Source: Allobacillus salarius
GTDB lineage: Bacteria; Bacillota; Bacilli; Bacillales; Alkalibacillaceae
NCBI RefSeq assembly: GCF_007559425.1
Contig: NZ_VMHE01000005.1
Location: 43,572 to 107,571, forward strand
Length of the DNA stretch: 64,000 nucleotides
Reading direction: 5' to 3'
Shown here: piece after piece, positions 61,301 to 64,000 of the stretch
Layout: every line of letters begins with the position of its first letter
Position numbering within the stretch: the first letter of the stretch is position 1
The notes under the pieces: generated by a model
The model's input: the letters and a program-made list of their open reading frames with translations, nothing else
Database searches by the model: none
What the model was told of the DNA's origin: nothing
Made by a program: the position numbers and the translations under genes

Positions 61301-62137
61301 TTATCAGAAGGAATATGTTCACAAGCCCAAATTAGTAAATTAGAGAACGGGGAAGAGATTCCATCCAGCATAACATTGTACATGCTAGCACAGAGATTAG
61401 GAGTTGACTCTGATTATTTCTTTAAGAGAATAGAGTCTGAGAGAATTGATTACATCGAGGATGTCACAGAACAGATCAGAAGTCTTGTGCGGGAGAGGGA
61501 TTATATTAATATCCTGGAAATAATAGAAGACCAATTTAATACTCCGCTATTAGAGAATGTAGACTTTCGGCAATTTCTTATTTGGCACAAAGGTGTAAGT
61601 GTTTATTACGTACATAATAATAAAGAGCAAGCACTGAACTTAATGGTCCAAGCTTTAAATTTACGTAGAAATAATAATCATAAATTTCTCAATGAGCGAG
61701 AACTAGAAATCATGAATAGCATTGCCATACTATTTAACGAAGATAAAAATTATTCTCTCTCTTTAAGAGTGTTTAAACAAGCTCTTAGTAGAATTAAACT
61801 GATCCCAAAGATAAAAGACTTTACCATTTTAATTCGATTGTTATATGGCGCCTCTAAATCAGCAATGAGCTTAGGTAAAATCGAGGAAGCTTTGGAATTT
61901 AGCGAACGGGGACTGAAAGTTTGCAGTCAATATGAAACATTATATTTATTAGGTGAGCACTGCTATCAGAAAGCTAGGTGCCTAAAACGTTTGAACGATA
62001 AAAAAGCAGAATACTATTACGAAAAGGCGATTAACACATTTACATTAGAGGGGAAAAAGCAATTTGCTAATGTGGTCAATGAAGCTTTTATTGAATATAA
62101 AACTGAATTAGAAAAAACAGGGGGTGTAAATAAGTGA
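61232..62137 (+). CDS. PlcR-like HTH-TPR transcription regulator (RNPP family)
   Basis: A 301-residue regulator. An XRE-type HTH (KIGEILKEKRKELLMTQGELSEGICSQAQISKLENGEEIPS, residues 5-45) is followed by about five TPR-like helical repeats (LENVDFRQFLIWHKGVSVYYVH; LEIMNSIAILFNEDKNYSLSLRVFKQAL; AMSLGKIEEALEFSERGL; ALINxF-like tail). This is the architecture of PlcR, NprR and other peptide-binding RNPP regulators, and the length fits PlcR. GGGGGAGCG lies seven bases before the ATG. Its stop overlaps the start of an exported-peptide gene by four bases. Confidence 0.88.
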   Translation: MYWYKIGEILKEKRKELLMTQGELSEGICSQAQISKLENGEEIPSSITLYMLAQRLGVDSDYFFKRIESERIDYIEDVTEQIRSLVRERDYINILEIIEDQFNTPLLENVDFRQFLIWHKGVSVYYVHNNKEQALNLMVQALNLRRNNNHKFLNERELEIMNSIAILFNEDKNYSLSLRVFKQALSRIKLIPKIKDFTILIRLLYGASKSAMSLGKIEEALEFSERGLKVCSQYETLYLLGEHCYQKARCLKRLNDKKAEYYYEKAINTFTLEGKKQFANVVNEAFIEYKTELEKTGGVNK

Positions 62138-62262
62138 AGAAGCTACTATTTATAGTTACCGTATTTTCTTTTATTCTCACGGCCGGACAGTATCATTTTA
62201 CTCCAGATATACAAGCTCATTCTGTAGAGATTAATGACGAAGATTTGCCAAATCAGCATTAG
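62134..62262 (+). CDS. PapR-like exported signalling pro-peptide
   Basis: A 42-residue pro-peptide starting GTG at 62134, overlapping the regulator stop (GTGA) with GGGGGTG upstream, so the two are translationally coupled. An N-terminal export helix (LLFIVTVFSFILTAGQ) is followed by TPDIQAHSVEINDEDLPNQH. The C-terminal DLPNQH resembles the PapR signal ADLPFEF and the LPFEH variant. It lies just after a PlcR-like regulator exactly where papR sits. The mature form is expected to be the last five to seven residues. Confidence 0.8.
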   Translation: MKKLLFIVTVFSFILTAGQYHFTPDIQAHSVEINDEDLPNQH

Positions 62263-62272
62263 AATGAAACGA

Positions 62273-62306
62273 AGAGCCTTATCCATTTAGGATAGGGTTC
62301 TTTTTT
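62273..62306 (+). terminator. terminator of the regulator-peptide operon
   Basis: AGAGCCTTATCC pairs with GGATAGGGTTCT (two G-U pairs), followed by T6, 10 bases after the peptide stop. Confidence 0.85.
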
Positions 62307-62391
62307 GTTGTAACAATCCGCTACAATATGTCTAAATAAACCTTAAATAATACAGCTCACTTATAGACATACCGAAGGTTTATGCTGTGAT

Positions 62392-63380
62392 CTCCCTCGT
62401 CGCCATAAAGAAGTTATTCGTAACGAGCAACATTAATAAAAGGATAATTTCAATGATGAAAATGGCCAGTAGTAAATAATTGGTCTGGACTCGGTCGGTA
62501 ATAAAACCAGAGACGAAAGACATTGGAATGCCGACTATAGCCATTAAACTTAAAACAGTCGCAGCGACACCTGGCGAAAGATCATTTGATCCGAAAATAG
62601 ATAGAATGTGAAAAGTAATTCCGGTGTTCACCATAGACGGAATCCCAACGCAAATTAATATTGCCCAGAAAGCACAAGTCTTTTTTGCTTCCTGCAATGT
62701 CCAGTCCTCTTCCGCTTCTTTCACAACAGCACTTCCTAAAACTGGCTTCAATTCTTCTTTGTGCTTTAAAGGACCATCTGGCTCGAGTCCGATATTTTCA
62801 GGCTTGTTACGCACGCCAAACAAAGCAACGGGAACAAATATCACAAGCAACAGAATTCCCCAAAATTGTCATGCAAAGCGCCAATCCACGTATCAATTAA
62901 CCATGTATTAATAATTGGAAAAACCATTGCACTGATAAAACTACCGAGGGCCATCAAACTAACTGCGAAACCTCTTTTTTTCACGAACCATTGAGCAGCC
63001 AATGTATTGGGTATGAGCGACATACTTCCTTGACCCGACAAACGGATGGCAAAGAAGCCAATCGTCAGCATCCAAATCGTCGAGACCGCACTGTTCAAAA
63101 AACAAGCAATCGCAAATAATGTACCGACAACAACCATCATAACCCGCTGTCCAAAACGGTCGATGAACCTGCCAACAAAAATCATAATGAGACCAGCAAC
63201 CAATGTCGCACTGGAATAAACTCCAGAAACCAATGACCTTGACCAACCAAAATCTTCTATGTACGCATCAATGAAAATAGAGTTGGAATACGTTTGACCA
63301 GGTCCTGAAAAGAAAATTCCAAGAGCACCGATAAAAACAATCACCCAACCATAATAAATTCGTCCGAAAAATGCCGCCAT
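62392..63380 (-). pseudogene. MFS transporter, N-terminal two-thirds, frameshifted
   Basis: Starts MAAFFGRIYYGWVIVFIG at ATG 63380 (GAGGTGAGC upstream) and reads the first half of an OFA/YhjX-type MFS permease; motif A is FVGRFIDRFGQRV. Near 62870 it has a frameshift and a TGA in place of Trp (WRFA*QFWGILLLVIFVPV), then continues to NNFFMATRE at 62392, where the island starts. The remaining third is at 51,840-52,133. Confidence 0.88.
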
Positions 63381-63478
63381 AAATGCTCACCTCTTTACAA
63401 AGCTCGATTATATCACTCATTTTTTTGTTGAGCATTCATTGAGACGTTCAGCGAAATGATTGGAGTAAATTCTATGTA

Positions 63479-63835
63479 TTCGCGGATAGAGTCCTATTTC
63501 TGAAACGTTAACGTTGATTAGAGAGCTTCTATTCGGGGGTAGAGCTTTTTCTTGGCACGCTACCGTTGATTTGACGGCCGCTATTCGGGGGTAGAGCTAT
63601 TTTTTGGAGCGCTACCGTTGATCTGACAGCTTCTATTCAGGGATAGAGCTCTTTTTTGGAGTGCTACCGTCGATTTGGCGGCCGCTATTCGGGGATAAAG
63701 CTCTTTTTTGGCGCGCTACCGTTGATTTGACAGCTTCTATTCATAGGTAGTGCTCAATTTTAACATGCTATCTTTGATTAGAATCCCCCTATTCAAAGAT
63801 AGAGCATTATTTCAGCACGCTATCTTTGATTAGAG
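63479..63835. repeat. 52-bp intergenic array (array F), about seven units
   Basis: TTCGGG-like words begin at 63479, 63532, 63584, 63636, 63688, 63740 and 63792; all steps but the first (53) are 52 bp. Each unit has GGTAGAGCTNTTTTTTGG, CACGCTACCGTTGATTTGAC and GGCCGCTA. It ends where the IS3-type element begins. Confidence 0.85.
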
Positions 63836-64000
63836 TGGACAGGCTACACTAAGTTGGACAGATTCGTTAAGGTCTTATAGACTTATCTGAATAATAAATG
63901 AGGAGAATGATTATGACTAGACATTCAAGACGAAGCTTTACAGATGAATTCAAAGAACAAATCGTCCAACTTTACACTTCAGGAAAACCAAGATCTGAAA
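63836..64000 (+). mobile_element. IS3-family element, left end
   Basis: TGGACAGGCTACACTAAG followed by TTGGACAG resembles the terminus of IS3-group (IS150-like) elements. The element is cut by the window edge. Confidence 0.65.
63913..64000 (+). CDS. IS3-family transposase OrfA, N-terminus only
   Basis: ATG at 63913 behind AGGAG opens MTRHSRRSFTDEFKEQIVQLYTSGKPRSE, the usual N-terminal HTH of IS3-family OrfA (FTDEFKxxxVQLY motif). The frame is open to the window edge. The catalytic OrfB would follow, often by a frameshift. Confidence 0.82.
   Translation, partial: MTRHSRRSFTDEFKEQIVQLYTSGKPRSE

Larger units (their letters stand above)
52134..62391. mobile_element. 10.3-kb AT-rich island inserted in an MFS gene
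   Basis: The island divides one MFS transporter gene and is flanked by CTC (52131-52133 and 62392-62394). It contains small hypothetical genes, a truncated copy of a regulator, an IS110-type and an IS1595-type element, a TA-like pair, exported-protein genes and a PlcR/PapR-like module. No integrase or relaxase was found in it, so how it entered is unknown; its boundaries may have formed by several steps. Confidence 0.72.

Noticed and set aside
52134..62391. The island as a phage or an integrative conjugative element.
   Set aside because: No integrase, relaxase, capsid or transfer genes were found; only IS elements, small genes and regulators.
43680..63840. Intergenic arrays as CRISPR loci.
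   Set aside because: Units are directly adjacent with no spacers, period is 21 or 52 bp with gradual drift between units, and no cas genes are in the window.

Overview
The window is a chromosomal segment of a low-GC Gram-positive bacterium of the Bacillaceae. Evidence is strong AGGAGG-type ribosome binding sites with frequent TTG/GTG starts, many intrinsic terminators, and close relatives of Bacillus subtilis genes: mreBH, des-desK-desR, yvgN, ykkC-ykkD and an mhqR-like dioxygenase cluster. A halotolerant or alkaliphilic Bacillus relative is plausible (CPA-type antiporter, acidic secreted proteins), but the species cannot be fixed from the sequence.

Layout. 1-8.2 kb: partial plsC, a HAD phosphatase, mreBH, an EamA exporter, an IS256-family element inserted in a 52-bp repeat array, a CMP/dCMP-type deaminase and an ABC-2 exporter. 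8.4-22.4 kb: housekeeping and stress genes (CPA antiporter, frameshifted metallo-hydrolase, PAS-GGDEF cyclase, FAD/Rieske oxidoreductase, general stress protein, NUDIX, HAD-IIIA phosphatase, CAP protein, MMPL transporter, PQQ-type dehydrogenase lipoprotein). 22.8-26.9 kb: three unknown exported proteins, IS remnants and a second IS256-type transposase. 27-31 kb: an aldo-keto reductase and the cold-shock desaturase locus desR-desK-des with a dyad upstream of des. 31-34 kb: IS66 and IS256 relics, two small exported proteins and two broken small membrane genes. 34-39.2 kb: a purine nucleosidase-like lipoprotein behind a guanine-class riboswitch, tRNA-Ala(GGC), a GltS-type symporter, and a guanidine-I riboswitch with the ykkC-ykkD exporter pair. 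39-51.8 kb: small conserved genes, an MFS transporter, a SAM-I riboswitch with metX-metY, an AEC transporter and an mhqR-like ring-cleaving dioxygenase operon.

52.1-62.4 kb is an AT-rich island inserted in an MFS transporter gene. The two gene halves lie at 51,840-52,133 and 62,392-63,380 on the same strand and rejoin in frame across a shared CTC. The island holds small hypothetical genes, secreted proteins, an IS110-type and an IS1595-type element, a DUF4258/YgiT-type toxin-antitoxin-like pair, and at its right end a PlcR-like HTH-TPR regulator translationally coupled to a 42-residue exported peptide ending DLPNQH, which resembles PapR. A truncated copy of the regulator and its promoter lies at 54.2-54.5 kb. 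Both copies are divergent from a different secreted-protein gene. This looks like a duplicated peptide quorum-sensing cassette and is the most interesting system here.

A second striking feature is a set of seven intergenic arrays. Each has its own sequence, but the period is always 52 bp (4 arrays) or 21 bp (3 arrays, each about seven units). These arrays, not genes, fill most of the longer intergenic gaps. The window closes in the left end of an IS3-family element.
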